Below, piece after piece: positions 35,989 through 45,224 of a stretch of 64,000 nucleotides of DNA (position 1 is its first letter; the number at the start of each line of letters is the position of its first letter). The notes beneath the pieces are model-generated. The model made no database searches and was not told the origin of the DNA. It worked only from the letters and a program-made list of their open reading frames with translations. The stretch is from Chitinophaga pinensis (GTDB lineage: Bacteria; Bacteroidota; Bacteroidia; Chitinophagales; Chitinophagaceae), in NCBI GenBank assembly GCA_902167325.1, contig LR632930.1:1426001-1490000 (forward strand), written 5' to 3'. Made by a program: the position numbers and the translations under genes.

Positions 35989-36062
35989 AAAACGGGTGAA
36001 TCGTGTAAAAATAACCGGTTTACTCCATTAATCTTACGCTCTATCCGCTGAAACTGCCATTT

Positions 36063-36107
36063 CACATGTTTATGTGGTTGGGATTCAGGTTAAGCGGTTT
36101 ACCTTTG
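36063..36107 (+). promoter_or_regulatory. Plus-strand promoter with palindrome, site C
   Basis: CACAT-N4-ATGTG at 36063-36076, one base, TTG at 36078-36080, 19 nt, TACCTTTG at 36100-36107: a full Bacteroidota promoter. It fires away from the kinase gene into the short terminated RNA that begins near 36114. The palindrome is 75 bp upstream of the kinase start and may also act there. Confidence 0.8.
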
Positions 36108-36113
36108 ATTTAC

Positions 36114-36309
36114 GAGAAACAATGCAACGCATAGCCCCATGTACTGACTCCGAACCTGTGAATCTTCAGCTACATCGCGGATACCCCCGCTGCCGGCAAC
36201 AACTGCCCGGAGGGGACTCTGTGCAACTGCATTTACTTTATAAAAACGCCTTATAGGAATATGCTGCTAATATAACGGGCGCAAGCTTCTGCTTGTGCCT
36301 TTTTTTATG
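36114..36309 (+). ncRNA. Predicted short transcript (about 195 nt), RNA or small-ORF mRNA
   Basis: It is bounded by promoter site C and a strong terminator (GGCGCAAGC/GCTTGTGCC, TTCT loop, seven T, at 36278-36307). A 44-codon frame, 36122-36256, begins MQRIAPCTDSEP and has no good ribosome site or recognisable family, so I do not call it a gene. The RNA could be a small regulatory RNA made under control of the two-component system, or a leader that is attenuated before the PepSY gene 75 nt downstream. No known RNA family is recognised. The remainder of the gap, 36310-36384, shows only a possible promoter for PepSY. Confidence 0.45.
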
Positions 36310-36384
36310 CCGAAAATTTTCCCGATCCGATAAACTTTTTTATGGCTAATACCGGTTCTTTGCGTTTGGCCGCATCTTTTGGCC

Positions 36385-37575
36385 ATGGTAAAGAAGCGTA
36401 ATATGAAGATTTTTTTCCGGAATATCCACCTCTACCTGAGCCTGGTGGCAGGCCTGGTGATAATGATCACCTGTTTTACCGGTGCAGTGCTGGTTTTCGA
36501 GGAAGAGCTGAATCACACCTTTCATCGCGAGCGTTATTATGTGGAGCCGAAGGGGAGTCCGCTATCCGTGGCTGCGCTGAATGCGAAGCTGCAGGAAAAG
36601 GTGCCCGGTGCCAAAGTAACCGGTGTTCGGATATATAATGATCCGGCTCGTAGCGCAGAGCTTACGTTCACTGCCGGCGGTAAAAAAGATCAGGCGGCAA
36701 AAAGTGGTGGTAAACCGGCAAAAGGTGGTGGAAAGAAGGCTTATATAAATCCATATTCCGGTGATGTAATCGAAGTGTATGTTTATCAGGATACGTTTTT
36801 CTACACTATGTTCGCCCTGCACCGCTGGCTGCTTGGAGGAGATGTGGGTAAGATGATTGTGGGGGTTTGTACCCTGATTTTCCTGTTTATTATTATTACC
36901 GGGATTGTTTTGTGGTGGCCTAAAACGCGCAATATTCTTATACAGCGCCTGAAAGTGAAATGGAGTGCCGGGTGGAAGCGCCTTAACCACGATCTTCATA
37001 TTGTTCTGGGCTTTTATGCCGCCATTTTTCTTTTCATTTTTGCATTTACCGGACTGGCCTGGTCGTTCGAATGGTTTAATGACGGTATTTACAAAGTAAC
37101 GAACTCTTCTCCCAAAGCTACACCTCCACCATCTTCGGTGTATGTTGCTGATGCGAAGCCTGCGGTGTTGGATACCGTATTTCAGCGCGCCCTCGCTACA
37201 GTGCCCGACGCATATTTCTACAATATCTCCCTGCCGAAAGATTCTGCATCCGCCTATGCGGTTAGCATGATCACGCCGCGTTCTGTGCACGAATCAGCTT
37301 CCGATAATTTATATATTGACCAGTATTCAGGTGAGGTACTAAAACTCCAGACTTTTGGAGAGCGTAACCTCGGGCAGCGTGTACGCAGCTCCTTTAAGCC
37401 GGTTCACGTGGCTTCCATCTGGGGAATGCCGTCAAAAATCATCGGGTTTGTTGTTTGCCTGCTGGGAGTCATATTCCCTGTTACAGGTACGATCATGTGG
37501 ATCGTCCGGCTGAAGAAGCAGAAAAAAGCAGGCAGGAACAAAGCTTCCGGTACCCGTGCCCGGGCTGTTGCTTAG
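36385..37575 (+). CDS. PepSY-associated TM protein (ferric-reductase-like membrane protein)
   Basis: 396 residues from the ATG at 36385; an ATG at 36403 is also possible. Four membrane helices: LYLSLVAGLVIMITCFTGAVLVFEEEL, MIVGVCTLIFLFIIITGIVLWWP, LGFYAAIFLFIFAFTGLAWSFEWF and IIGFVVCLLGVIFPVTGTIMWIVRL. Conserved His residues lie near the ends of helices (LNHTFHRERY, ALHRWLLGG, LNHDLHIV, FKPVHV), which fits haem binding in this family. Periplasmic PepSY-like segments contain an odd Lys/Gly-rich insert (AKSGGKPAKGGGKKA). Relatives reduce ferric siderophores or accompany TonB receptors. Iron use is inferred, not shown here. Confidence 0.85.
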   Translation: MVKKRNMKIFFRNIHLYLSLVAGLVIMITCFTGAVLVFEEELNHTFHRERYYVEPKGSPLSVAALNAKLQEKVPGAKVTGVRIYNDPARSAELTFTAGGKKDQAAKSGGKPAKGGGKKAYINPYSGDVIEVYVYQDTFFYTMFALHRWLLGGDVGKMIVGVCTLIFLFIIITGIVLWWPKTRNILIQRLKVKWSAGWKRLNHDLHIVLGFYAAIFLFIFAFTGLAWSFEWFNDGIYKVTNSSPKATPPPSSVYVADAKPAVLDTVFQRALATVPDAYFYNISLPKDSASAYAVSMITPRSVHESASDNLYIDQYSGEVLKLQTFGERNLGQRVRSSFKPVHVASIWGMPSKIIGFVVCLLGVIFPVTGTIMWIVRLKKQKKAGRNKASGTRARAVA

Positions 37576-37587
37576 AGTAGGGAGGCA

Positions 37588-37929
37588 TCAATCACCGCCA
37601 CCACCGTCTCCACCTCCACCATCGCCGCTGTCTCCACCGCCGCTGTCACTCCAGTCGCCGCTGGCCCCACCGCCTCCGCCATCTCCCCCGCTGTATCCAT
37701 CAAAGCCTCCGTTGTTAATATCGGAATTCAATTGAGGGGAGTCGGAATGGCTCCAGGTTGTTGGGAAGCCGGTAGCAGTATCTATGTTGCTATTATTAGA
37801 TCGCCTGCCTTTCTTCCTGAAAACGATACTTAAGAAGATGATGAAGAGTATGCCGGAGAAGATCCATACAAAGATTGTTTCCGGATCGGGGGTGAAAAGG
37901 AAGATGAGGAATGATAAGCTCAGCAGCAT
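37588..37929 (-). CDS. Small membrane protein with Gly/Asp-rich tail
   Basis: 113 residues. A double hydrophobic N-terminal stretch (LLSLSFLIFLF and IFVWIFSGILFIIFLSIVF) is followed by basic FRKKGRR, a Ser/Asn-rich linker and a tail from about residue 75 made almost only of Gly, Asp and Ser (GGDGGGGGASGDW and similar). Such tails occur in TIGR04222-like membrane proteins, but I do not recognise the family. It ends 12 nt from the end of the PepSY gene, convergent. It is probably real, because the hydrophobic segment and tail are ordered, but the low-complexity end gives little to go on. Confidence 0.55.
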   Translation of the reverse strand: MLLSLSFLIFLFTPDPETIFVWIFSGILFIIFLSIVFRKKGRRSNNSNIDTATGFPTTWSHSDSPQLNSDINNGGFDGYSGGDGGGGGASGDWSDSGGGDSGDGGGGDGGGGD

Positions 37930-38016
37930 AGGGATGTTAATTTGAATTTTCTTTCCACGGGAATTGCTATTTTAGGGGAATTACCCATTTTATCACCGAA
38001 AGTATTCAATTTTCGC

Positions 38017-38604
38017 ATGCCGGGTACCTATGGCCAGGATGAAGAACTGAACAATTACTGGGAAGCAGTCCGGAGAGACGATCCCGGGGCTTATGCACAG
38101 GTGCATGCGATCTTGTATCCCCTGCTTTACCGTTATGCCCTGGCTATTCTGAGCGACGAAGCGCTGGCGGAAGATGCCGTACAGGAAGTATTCATTCGTA
38201 TCTGGTCTAAGAAATCATCTATCGGCGCCACCCGTAACCTCCGTGCTTTTTTCTTCACCGCACTGCGCCGCCATTGCCTTAATCAGCTTCGGAGCCTGCG
38301 CATGCTACAGGTATTGCCCGCACCGGGTCCTGATATCGAATTTTCGCCGGAAGACATACTTATCTCCGAAGAGTCCCGGGAGATACGCAGCGAAACAATT
38401 ACCCGCTACCTCAATCAGTTACCCCGCCGTCAGAAGGAGGCCGTTTACCTCCGCTATTACGAAGCCCTGTCGTATGAAGAGATAGCGGTAATTATGAAGG
38501 TAAACTACCAGTCAGTAGTCAATCTCGTATTTAAAGCCATTGCCCAGCTCAGGGAATGGCTGGGTCATTTGCCGCTGTGGTGGCTGCTTCTGCAGGTTTT
38601 CTAA
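38017..38604 (+). CDS. ECF RNA polymerase sigma factor (FecI-like)
   Basis: 195 residues from the ATG at 38017; an in-frame start at 37942 adds 25 residues that do not match the family. Region 2: LLYRYALAILSDEALAEDAVQEVFIRIWSKK; region 4: ITRYLNQLPRRQKEAVYLRYYEALSYEEIAVIMKVNYQSVVNLVFKAI, with the HTH. A hydrophobic end (GHLPLWWLLLQVF) is common in Bacteroidota FecI-type sigmas. It begins a cassette of sigma, FecR, STN-type SusC and SusD, so it most likely transcribes the downstream SusCD pair when the receptor signals through FecR. Confidence 0.92.
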   Translation: MPGTYGQDEELNNYWEAVRRDDPGAYAQVHAILYPLLYRYALAILSDEALAEDAVQEVFIRIWSKKSSIGATRNLRAFFFTALRRHCLNQLRSLRMLQVLPAPGPDIEFSPEDILISEESREIRSETITRYLNQLPRRQKEAVYLRYYEALSYEEIAVIMKVNYQSVVNLVFKAIAQLREWLGHLPLWWLLLQVF

Positions 38605-38665
38605 AGTTTTTTGATGAAAAAGGAGTATCCCGGAGCCGGTTAAGTGTCTTTCTAATAAACACGTT

Positions 38666-39556
38666 ATGGAAGATCCTTCCTTGCCGCAAGGCCCGGATAA
38701 TGTTCCTTTCAGATTCAATCGCCGGGAAATTTCCGAAACTCAGATCCATCAAAGCTGGAACCGTATAGCGCCGGCATTGGGCCGTAATGCCCGCCGCAGT
38801 CCCCGGCGGAGGATGCTCCGCATGGCAGCCGCAGTATTACTCATCCCGGCAATTGCTTATGGCGGATATTTCCTCTATTGCAACCTGATGGCCGATGGCA
38901 TGCGTGTTTACCGTACGGCATATGGGGAAATACAGCAGGTACTCCTGCCGGATAGTTCAACCGTGTTCCTGAACGCCAATTCCACCCTGCGTATACCCGA
39001 AGAATGGAAGAGTGAAGAAAGCCGTAGTGTTTGGCTCGATGGAGAAGCTTATTTCGAGATCACCAAACGCCCAGGTGCTGCAGATGCCCGCTTTATCGTG
39101 CATACCCCTGAAATTGATGTGGAAGTACTGGGTACCAAGTTCAATGTAAACATGCTGGAAGCACGTACCACGGTGTCTCTCAAAGAAGGGAAAGTACAGC
39201 TTACCGCTAAATCCGAGATCAGCGAAGGCCCCAAGGTGATCATGATGAAACCCGGCGATGAAGTGCTGGTGGATCATGAGAAATCCCGCCTCCGCGAATC
39301 CGTTAATACCGATCAGATAGCAGACTGGCGCAATCACCGCTATCATTTCGAAAATACATCCATGCAGGAGATCGCCGCGATCATCCGCACCAAATTCGGA
39401 TATGAAGTTACACTCAGCGCCGCCGCGGCAAAACGTACCATCAGCGGCGACCTGTATGCCCAAAATATAGATCAGTTATCCAAAGCTTTATCCGTTACCA
39501 TGAACCTGCAAATCGAGCAATCGGACGGGGAGCTTACTATTACGACCAAAGACTAA
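38666..39556 (+). CDS. FecR-family anti-sigma factor
   Basis: 296 residues. The cytoplasmic N-terminal part (about 1-50) is basic and ends RRRMLRM; one membrane helix follows (AAAVLLIPAIAYGGYFLYCNLM). The periplasmic FecR domain has YGEIQQVLLPDSSTVFLNANSTLR, GEAYFEITK and VEVLGTKFNVNML, then the DUF4974-like C-terminal part YHFENTSMQEIAAIIRTKFGYEV that meets the STN domain of the receptor. It holds the sigma factor at the membrane until the STN-bearing SusC downstream reports ligand. It follows the sigma gene by 61 nt. Confidence 0.93.
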   Translation: MEDPSLPQGPDNVPFRFNRREISETQIHQSWNRIAPALGRNARRSPRRRMLRMAAAVLLIPAIAYGGYFLYCNLMADGMRVYRTAYGEIQQVLLPDSSTVFLNANSTLRIPEEWKSEESRSVWLDGEAYFEITKRPGAADARFIVHTPEIDVEVLGTKFNVNMLEARTTVSLKEGKVQLTAKSEISEGPKVIMMKPGDEVLVDHEKSRLRESVNTDQIADWRNHRYHFENTSMQEIAAIIRTKFGYEVTLSAAAAKRTISGDLYAQNIDQLSKALSVTMNLQIEQSDGELTITTKD

Positions 39557-39676
39557 TTCGAATATATCAGTACACGTATCTGACTGTCTTCTGCAGAAGC
39601 AACGGTAAGCCACTGGCATGCCGAAAGGGTATATAATATCAACCAAAATGTTTCACCCATTTTAAAATTCCATTTT

Positions 39677-42600
39677 ATGCTAGCGAACACTTTGTTGCGG
39701 ACCACCTTGCTGGCAGCTGCCATCGCAGCCGGTTCCTCCCTGGCCATACAGGCCGGTGCGCAGGATCTGGCTGCGAACAGCAGCACTCCGCATCATCTGC
39801 AGCCTGTCGGCGATGCCCGCAGGCAGCAGAAAACATTGGAACAGTTGCTGAGGGAAATTCACAAAACATATAAGGTAGACCTGTTGTATGAATCGCGCAA
39901 GCTGCCAAAAGTAAAAGTCAACTTCAAACCATCGGAATTCGATAATGTGGAAGAAATGCTGGAAGCACTTCTGCATCCGCATGGCTTACAGGCTCAGTCG
40001 GTACAGCCAAATACATGGGCCATTGTGCCGCTGCAGGATAAAAATACACGCCCCAGAACGGAAGCGCCCGTTAAGCGCAGCTCCGGCAATTCCGCTCCTG
40101 AAACACAGCCGCTCACTCGCCTCAGCGGCGCTACTACCGTAGCCTACAATGGCAGTGTTGCGGATACCGTAAAGAGGGTGCGTATACAGGGTAAAATCAG
40201 CGACAGCGAAAACGGATCCCCGCTGCCCGGTGTATCTATCCAGGTGAAAGGCGAAACACGCGGTGCCACTACCGACGGTGATGGCCGCTTTGCCCTGGAT
40301 GTTGCGCCTGGCACCGTGCTCCTTGTAACCCTGCTTGGATACGAAAGCAAAGAGATCCCGGTGGGTAATAACCGTAACTACGATCTCACACTCGATGTGA
40401 GCAACCGCGCTCTCAACGAAATTGTGGTGGTGGGCTACGGCTCCCAGCGCAAGAGCCTCGTGACCGGTGCTATTTCCTCCATCAAAGCATCTGATATTGC
40501 CACCGTATCTGCCACCCGTGTGGAACAGGCTTTGCAGGGCCGCACTTCAGGCGTTACCGTACTGCCAGTTTCCGGATCTCCCGGCAGTGGCATGCGCGTA
40601 AGGATCAGGGGCACAGGTTCCAACGGATCATCCGAACCACTGTATATCATAGACGGTATGCGGGCAGGTGGTATGGAATACCTCGATCCCTCTGAGATCG
40701 CATCCATCGAAGTATTGAAAGATGCCGCATCTGCCGCTATCTACGGTGCGGAAGGTGCCAATGGTGTAGTCATCATAACCACCAAAACAGGGCGCAAAGA
40801 GCAGGATTCCCGTATCGACTTCAGTATGCAATACGGCCGGCAGTCGCTCAAGAATAATATGCCTATGATGAACGCCGAGCAGTACAGTCAATATCTCACA
40901 GAAGCACAAACGCCGGGAGATATCCCCAGTCCGGCAGACTGGAAAGGGAAAAAAGGGACCGACTGGCTGGAAGAGATCAGCGAATCTGCTCCCCTGCAAC
41001 GTTACACGCTTAATTTTAGCGGTGGTTCGGAAAAGTCTTCCTACCTGCTGGGAGGTACCATGTTCCGCCAGGATGGCCCTATAGGCGGCAGTAAAGCCCG
41101 GTTCGACCGTTATACCGTGCGCCTCAATTCCGATCATCAGATCAAACCGTGGCTTACAATAGGCAACCGTTTGTCTTATGCTTATCATAAAAGAAACGGT
41201 GTAACGGAAGATTCTGAATTCGGATCTGTTATCAACAATGCTATCCTGCTCGATCCGCTGTTCCCTGTTGTATATACAGGCGCGCTATCGCCCCGTGCGC
41301 AGAACGCGCTGAACGATGGTTATACCCTGGTGAAAGATTCGCAGGGCCGTTATTACGGCGTGTCGGATTATGTTTTCGGGGAAGCCGGTAACCCGGTAGC
41401 ACTAATTGATGTTACACATAACACTACCACACAACATAAAGTAGTCGGTAATCTGTACGGGGAATTATCTCCCCTGAAAGGATTGAAAATAACTTCACGC
41501 TTTGGACTGGATGCTGCATTTCAGCGGCAACACGCCTGGACGCCCACTTTCTGGTGGAACGCTAACCGCCTCAATACCGTGCCCAGCTCCGGAGATAATA
41601 ACCAGAACTGGTATAACTGGCAGTGGGAGAACTTTGCCACCTACAATCACGTAATCGGCAGTCATGATATTACCGTGATGGCAGGTATGAGTGCATTGCG
41701 CCGTAATCATGACAGGCTGGAAGGTACCGCATCGGGCATGTTCCTCGAAGATCCGATATTCAGTTATCCTGATTTTATCCCGGATGCGCAGGACCGGATT
41801 GCCGGTACGCAAACCAGTACATCATTGGTGTCGTACTACGGCCGTATCCAGTATGATTATAAAGGAAAATACCTCTTCAACGCTACCATCCGGCGCGATG
41901 GTTCTTCACTGCTGCCGCCGAATAATACATGGGGTACCTTCCCTTCGGTTTCTGCGGGTTACGTAGTGTCTAACGAAGGGTTTTTCCCTAAGAATAAAGT
42001 ACTCAACTACATGAAGCTCCGCGCCAGCTGGGGGCAGAACGGGAGTATCGCCAATATCAATATCGGCGACTGGAAAGCCCTTATCACCACGCAGGGCATT
42101 TCTTACCCGGATGCAAACGGAATATACCATGTAGGTGCAGAACCCGCCGGACTGGAGAATCCGCTGCTTAAATGGGAAGCCAGTGAGCAACTCGATTTTG
42201 GTGCCGACTTCGGCTTCTTCGATAACCGCCTCAGCTTTGTGGCCGACTACTACCGCAAAGTCACCAAAGGACTGCTCACTCCCGGCAAGGTGCCCAACTT
42301 CCTGGGTAACGTGCTGCATATTGTGAATGGGGGAGATGTGCGGAACAACGGATGGGAGTTTGAAGTAGCATACCGCAACGATAATAAGAACGCCCTCAAA
42401 TTTGAGATTGCCGCTAACCTGACAACGATCAAGAACGAAGTGCTGAGGCTCAACGAGTTTACAGACCGCATCCCCGGTACTACAGTAGGTACGGGCTGGA
42501 CCGCCTCCTGGTTCGAGAAAGGTATGCCCATCTGGTATTTCCGCGGGTATAAAACCGATGGCATCTTCCAGAATCAGCGCGAGATCGATGCATGGAAAGC

Positions 42601-43192
42601 GATCTATGCCACGGATGAAAACATTCGCCCGGGTGATCCGCGGCCGGTAGATGTAGATGGAAACAAATCTATTTCAGTAGGTGATTATGATTACATCGGC
42701 AGCCCGCACCCCGACTTCGTGTATGGTGGCCGTGTGAGCCTGAACTATAAAGGCTTCGATTTCCTGGTGCTCATACAGGGCCAATCCGGGAACGATGTGC
42801 TGATGGGTTTTAACCGGACAGACAGGCCAACCGGTAACCGCCCCCTTTTCCTGTGGGAAGACCGGTGGACCACACAGAACACCAATGCCAAATGGTTTGG
42901 TGCCAATACGGCGAGCACCTTCGCCTATAACAGTGACTTTATGGTGATGGACGGGTCGTACATGCGGATCAGGCAGCTGCAGCTGGGGTATACCATTCCG
43001 CAATCGGTACTGCGCCGTGCGAAGATCAGTAATGCGCGTATCTATTGCTCCCTCGACAACTATTTCACTTTCACAAAGTACAAAGGGTTGGATCCGGAAG
43101 CGGGCAGTAACGACAATAACAGTTTAGGAATCGACCGCGGCGTATACCCTATCCCGCGGGTAGCTATGTTCGGCCTTTCATTTTCATTTTAA
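39677..43192 (+). CDS. SusC-like TonB-dependent receptor with N-terminal STN domain
   Basis: 1171 residues, longer than the other SusC genes in the window because of a signalling domain. Signal peptide to about residue 28 (SSLAIQAGAQ). STN domain about 50-115: TLEQLLREIHKTYKVDLLYES and FKPSEFDNVEEMLEALLHP. Then a linker, the carboxypeptidase-like domain (RIQGKISDSENGSPLPGVSIQVKG), the NEIVVVGYGSQRKSLVTGAIS box, the plug with EVLKDAASAAIYGAEGANGVVIITT, and the barrel, ending GLSFSF. The STN contacts FecR, encoded just upstream, and so switches on the ECF sigma. Expression should thus depend on the substrate, which is not known. Confidence 0.94.
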   Translation: MLANTLLRTTLLAAAIAAGSSLAIQAGAQDLAANSSTPHHLQPVGDARRQQKTLEQLLREIHKTYKVDLLYESRKLPKVKVNFKPSEFDNVEEMLEALLHPHGLQAQSVQPNTWAIVPLQDKNTRPRTEAPVKRSSGNSAPETQPLTRLSGATTVAYNGSVADTVKRVRIQGKISDSENGSPLPGVSIQVKGETRGATTDGDGRFALDVAPGTVLLVTLLGYESKEIPVGNNRNYDLTLDVSNRALNEIVVVGYGSQRKSLVTGAISSIKASDIATVSATRVEQALQGRTSGVTVLPVSGSPGSGMRVRIRGTGSNGSSEPLYIIDGMRAGGMEYLDPSEIASIEVLKDAASAAIYGAEGANGVVIITTKTGRKEQDSRIDFSMQYGRQSLKNNMPMMNAEQYSQYLTEAQTPGDIPSPADWKGKKGTDWLEEISESAPLQRYTLNFSGGSEKSSYLLGGTMFRQDGPIGGSKARFDRYTVRLNSDHQIKPWLTIGNRLSYAYHKRNGVTEDSEFGSVINNAILLDPLFPVVYTGALSPRAQNALNDGYTLVKDSQGRYYGVSDYVFGEAGNPVALIDVTHNTTTQHKVVGNLYGELSPLKGLKITSRFGLDAAFQRQHAWTPTFWWNANRLNTVPSSGDNNQNWYNWQWENFATYNHVIGSHDITVMAGMSALRRNHDRLEGTASGMFLEDPIFSYPDFIPDAQDRIAGTQTSTSLVSYYGRIQYDYKGKYLFNATIRRDGSSLLPPNNTWGTFPSVSAGYVVSNEGFFPKNKVLNYMKLRASWGQNGSIANINIGDWKALITTQGISYPDANGIYHVGAEPAGLENPLLKWEASEQLDFGADFGFFDNRLSFVADYYRKVTKGLLTPGKVPNFLGNVLHIVNGGDVRNNGWEFEVAYRNDNKNALKFEIAANLTTIKNEVLRLNEFTDRIPGTTVGTGWTASWFEKGMPIWYFRGYKTDGIFQNQREIDAWKAIYATDENIRPGDPRPVDVDGNKSISVGDYDYIGSPHPDFVYGGRVSLNYKGFDFLVLIQGQSGNDVLMGFNRTDRPTGNRPLFLWEDRWTTQNTNAKWFGANTASTFAYNSDFMVMDGSYMRIRQLQLGYTIPQSVLRRAKISNARIYCSLDNYFTFTKYKGLDPEAGSNDNNSLGIDRGVYPIPRVAMFGLSFSF

Positions 43193-43210
43193 CCTGCAAA
43201 CATTCCACTC

Positions 43211-44743
43211 ATGAAACCAAATCATCAACGTAATACGATCATCATAGGAGCGGCGCTGTTGCTGGGCGTGGGCTGCGGAAAGGGGTTCCTGGAGCAGGAT
43301 ATCCCGGGCCGGTCGCCGCTGGAAGGATATTATAAGACCGATGTGGATGCCACTGCGGCCACGTTTGCCGCATATGACATGCTGCAGGCTGAATACAACT
43401 GGGGATGGGGCAGCCCGCTGCTGCTGAAAACCCTGCCGTCTGATGAAAGCAATGCAGGCGGTAATGGCCCGGGCGATCAGCCGCATTACCAGGCATTGGA
43501 CAACTTTACGCACGATTCACAGGGCGAAAGCATTTTGTGGGTATGGCGCATGAATTATTTCGGAGCCTACCGGGCCAACCAGGTGATCAACCGCGTGGCC
43601 GGAACATCGGACCTGCAGAAGCGCCTCATCGCAGAATGTAAAGTGCTGCGTGCATATTATTATTCAGAACTGGCTGCACTTTGGGGCGATGTGCCGCTGG
43701 TGCTGAAGAACCTGGAGCCTGCGGAATATACCAAAACACCCCGCACACCCCGAGCACAAGTGTACGCACAGATCGAGAAAGATCTGAAAGAAGCCATCCC
43801 CGTACTGCCGGTTAAAAGCGCATTGGGTGCCAGTGAGCGGTTCCGGGTTACCAAGGGAACTGCCCAGTCGCTGCTGGGAAAAGTGTATCTCTACCAGCAG
43901 AAATGGCCTGAAGCTGCAGAGCAGTTCAATGCGGTGATTATATCCGGAGAATATGATCTGGAGGCCTCGGTGGCCGCAGCTTTTTCCAAGCAGGGCGAGT
44001 TTGGTAAGGAGAGTGTTTTTGAAGTGCCATTCACCGATCAGAAGCGTTATACATGGGATAACTTTCCATGGGATCGGTTCCGGGAGATCGAAAGCAATAT
44101 CCATATTAAGCTGATGGGCCCCCGTGAGGAACATTATACCCGCATGACCGGTGATTCGCTGGACGGCGGATGGGGATTCAATACCGGCAAGAAGAAGCTG
44201 TACGATGCATTTGTGGCTGCAGGGGATGTGGAGCGGAGGAAGCAAACGATTTTTTCCATTGAAGAGCTGGAAGATGGTGGCGGTGAATATGCAGACCCTT
44301 CCGTATGGGACTTCGAAGGCTATATTCAGCGTAAGTATGGATCGTTTTCCACCTTTACCACGCACCCGGACGATGGAACGCCAGATTTAAACTACGGTTC
44401 CAATTCCCGGCTGATCCGGTATGCGGATGTGCTGCTGATGGCAGCAGAGGCATATTACCGTGCAGGGAACGAGGGGCGTGCGCGGACGGAGCTTAACAAG
44501 GTACGTACCCGGGCTAAGCTGGGAGATGTGCTGACAGGAGGTAATGCCCTGTTTGAGGCGATTGTACTGGAGCGGCAGCTGGAGCTGGCATTTGAAGGCT
44601 TCCGGTACCTGGATCTTGTGCGGTGGGGTAAGGCAGCTGCAGAACTGGGTGGACTTGGGTTTAAACCCAACAAACATGAGTTGTTGCCTATCCCGGATGA
44701 AGACGTGCGGATCGGGCACCTCGAGCAGAACAAAGGTTACTAA
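43211..44743 (+). CDS. SusD/RagB-family lipoprotein
   Basis: 510 residues, 18 nt after the SusC gene. The signal ends at a lipobox (LLLGVGC). Conserved SusD parts: LEQDIPGRSPLEGYYKTDVDA, the CKVLRAYYYSELAALWGDVPLVL helix, VTKGTAQSLLGKVYLYQQKW, and the C-terminal signature LERQLELAFEGFRYLDLVRWGKA followed by HELLPIPDEDV. It is the substrate-capturing partner of the STN-type receptor. A two-way terminator follows at 44790. Confidence 0.94.
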   Translation: MKPNHQRNTIIIGAALLLGVGCGKGFLEQDIPGRSPLEGYYKTDVDATAATFAAYDMLQAEYNWGWGSPLLLKTLPSDESNAGGNGPGDQPHYQALDNFTHDSQGESILWVWRMNYFGAYRANQVINRVAGTSDLQKRLIAECKVLRAYYYSELAALWGDVPLVLKNLEPAEYTKTPRTPRAQVYAQIEKDLKEAIPVLPVKSALGASERFRVTKGTAQSLLGKVYLYQQKWPEAAEQFNAVIISGEYDLEASVAAAFSKQGEFGKESVFEVPFTDQKRYTWDNFPWDRFREIESNIHIKLMGPREEHYTRMTGDSLDGGWGFNTGKKKLYDAFVAAGDVERRKQTIFSIEELEDGGGEYADPSVWDFEGYIQRKYGSFSTFTTHPDDGTPDLNYGSNSRLIRYADVLLMAAEAYYRAGNEGRARTELNKVRTRAKLGDVLTGGNALFEAIVLERQLELAFEGFRYLDLVRWGKAAAELGGLGFKPNKHELLPIPDEDVRIGHLEQNKGY

Positions 44744-44789
44744 CTACCTGATTTGATAAATGCGATATACTTAAAGTAGTAACAATGGT

Positions 44790-44818
44790 AAAGGGCTGCC
44801 TGTCAAGGCAGCCCTTTG
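44790..44818. terminator. Two-way terminator between SusD and HTH regulator genes
   Basis: AAAGGGCTGCCT pairs with AGGCAGCCCTTT around a 4-nt loop. It works in both directions for the convergent genes. Confidence 0.8.
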
Positions 44819-44847
44819 AAATTGGGGTGTCCATAGGACATGGTTGG

Positions 44848-45204
44848 TTATGCGTTCTGTGTAATACTTACACGATAATTAATATCTGGTTCTTCCATCC
44901 GGCTTTGGAGGAGGAGGGATTCGAGTGCTTCTGTCCGCAGTGCATTCCCGGGGAGGATAACGGAATGGGTAGTTACGGTGGTGCGGAGCATATCTCCTTC
45001 GCCTGTAAGCAGCCATCTGATATTCAGCTCGGAAAATTGGTGCGCTATGTCAGCCACTATATCTACACTGGGTTTGGCACCTTTGGTACGAAACAGCCGC
45101 GCGATCTTCTCGCAGCTTTTGTATTTCAGTGCACGGGAGAATGCTGAAGTGCTCAGCTCTTTGTGCTGAATGAAGTTTTTAAGTCTGCTTGCGATTGATT
45201 CCAT
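44848..45204 (-). CDS. Small HTH (XRE/CI-like) regulator
   Basis: 118 residues. Residues about 1-70 form a helix-turn-helix of the XRE class as found in phage-type repressors: IASRLKNFIQHKELSTSAFSRAL, then a VDIVADIAHQFSELNIRWLLTGEG block that is the common ending of this Bacteroidota type. The C-terminal 45 residues show no known domain. It reads away from the four-gene DUF1549/DUF1501 operon, and a perfect 8-bp inverted repeat lies 20 nt upstream of its start, a likely autoregulatory operator. Although phage-like, no phage gene is nearby. Confidence 0.75.
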   Translation of the reverse strand: MESIASRLKNFIQHKELSTSAFSRALKYKSCEKIARLFRTKGAKPSVDIVADIAHQFSELNIRWLLTGEGDMLRTTVTTHSVILPGNALRTEALESLLLQSRMEEPDINYRVSITQNA

Positions 45205-45224
45205 AAAGATGTGTGTTACGCAGT

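Noticed and set aside
36114..36309. Known riboswitch (SAM, TPP or cobalamin)
   Set aside because: None of the conserved core motifs of these classes is present.
44848..45204. Prophage remnant
   Set aside because: The HTH protein is phage-like but no integrase, structural gene or attachment repeat is near.
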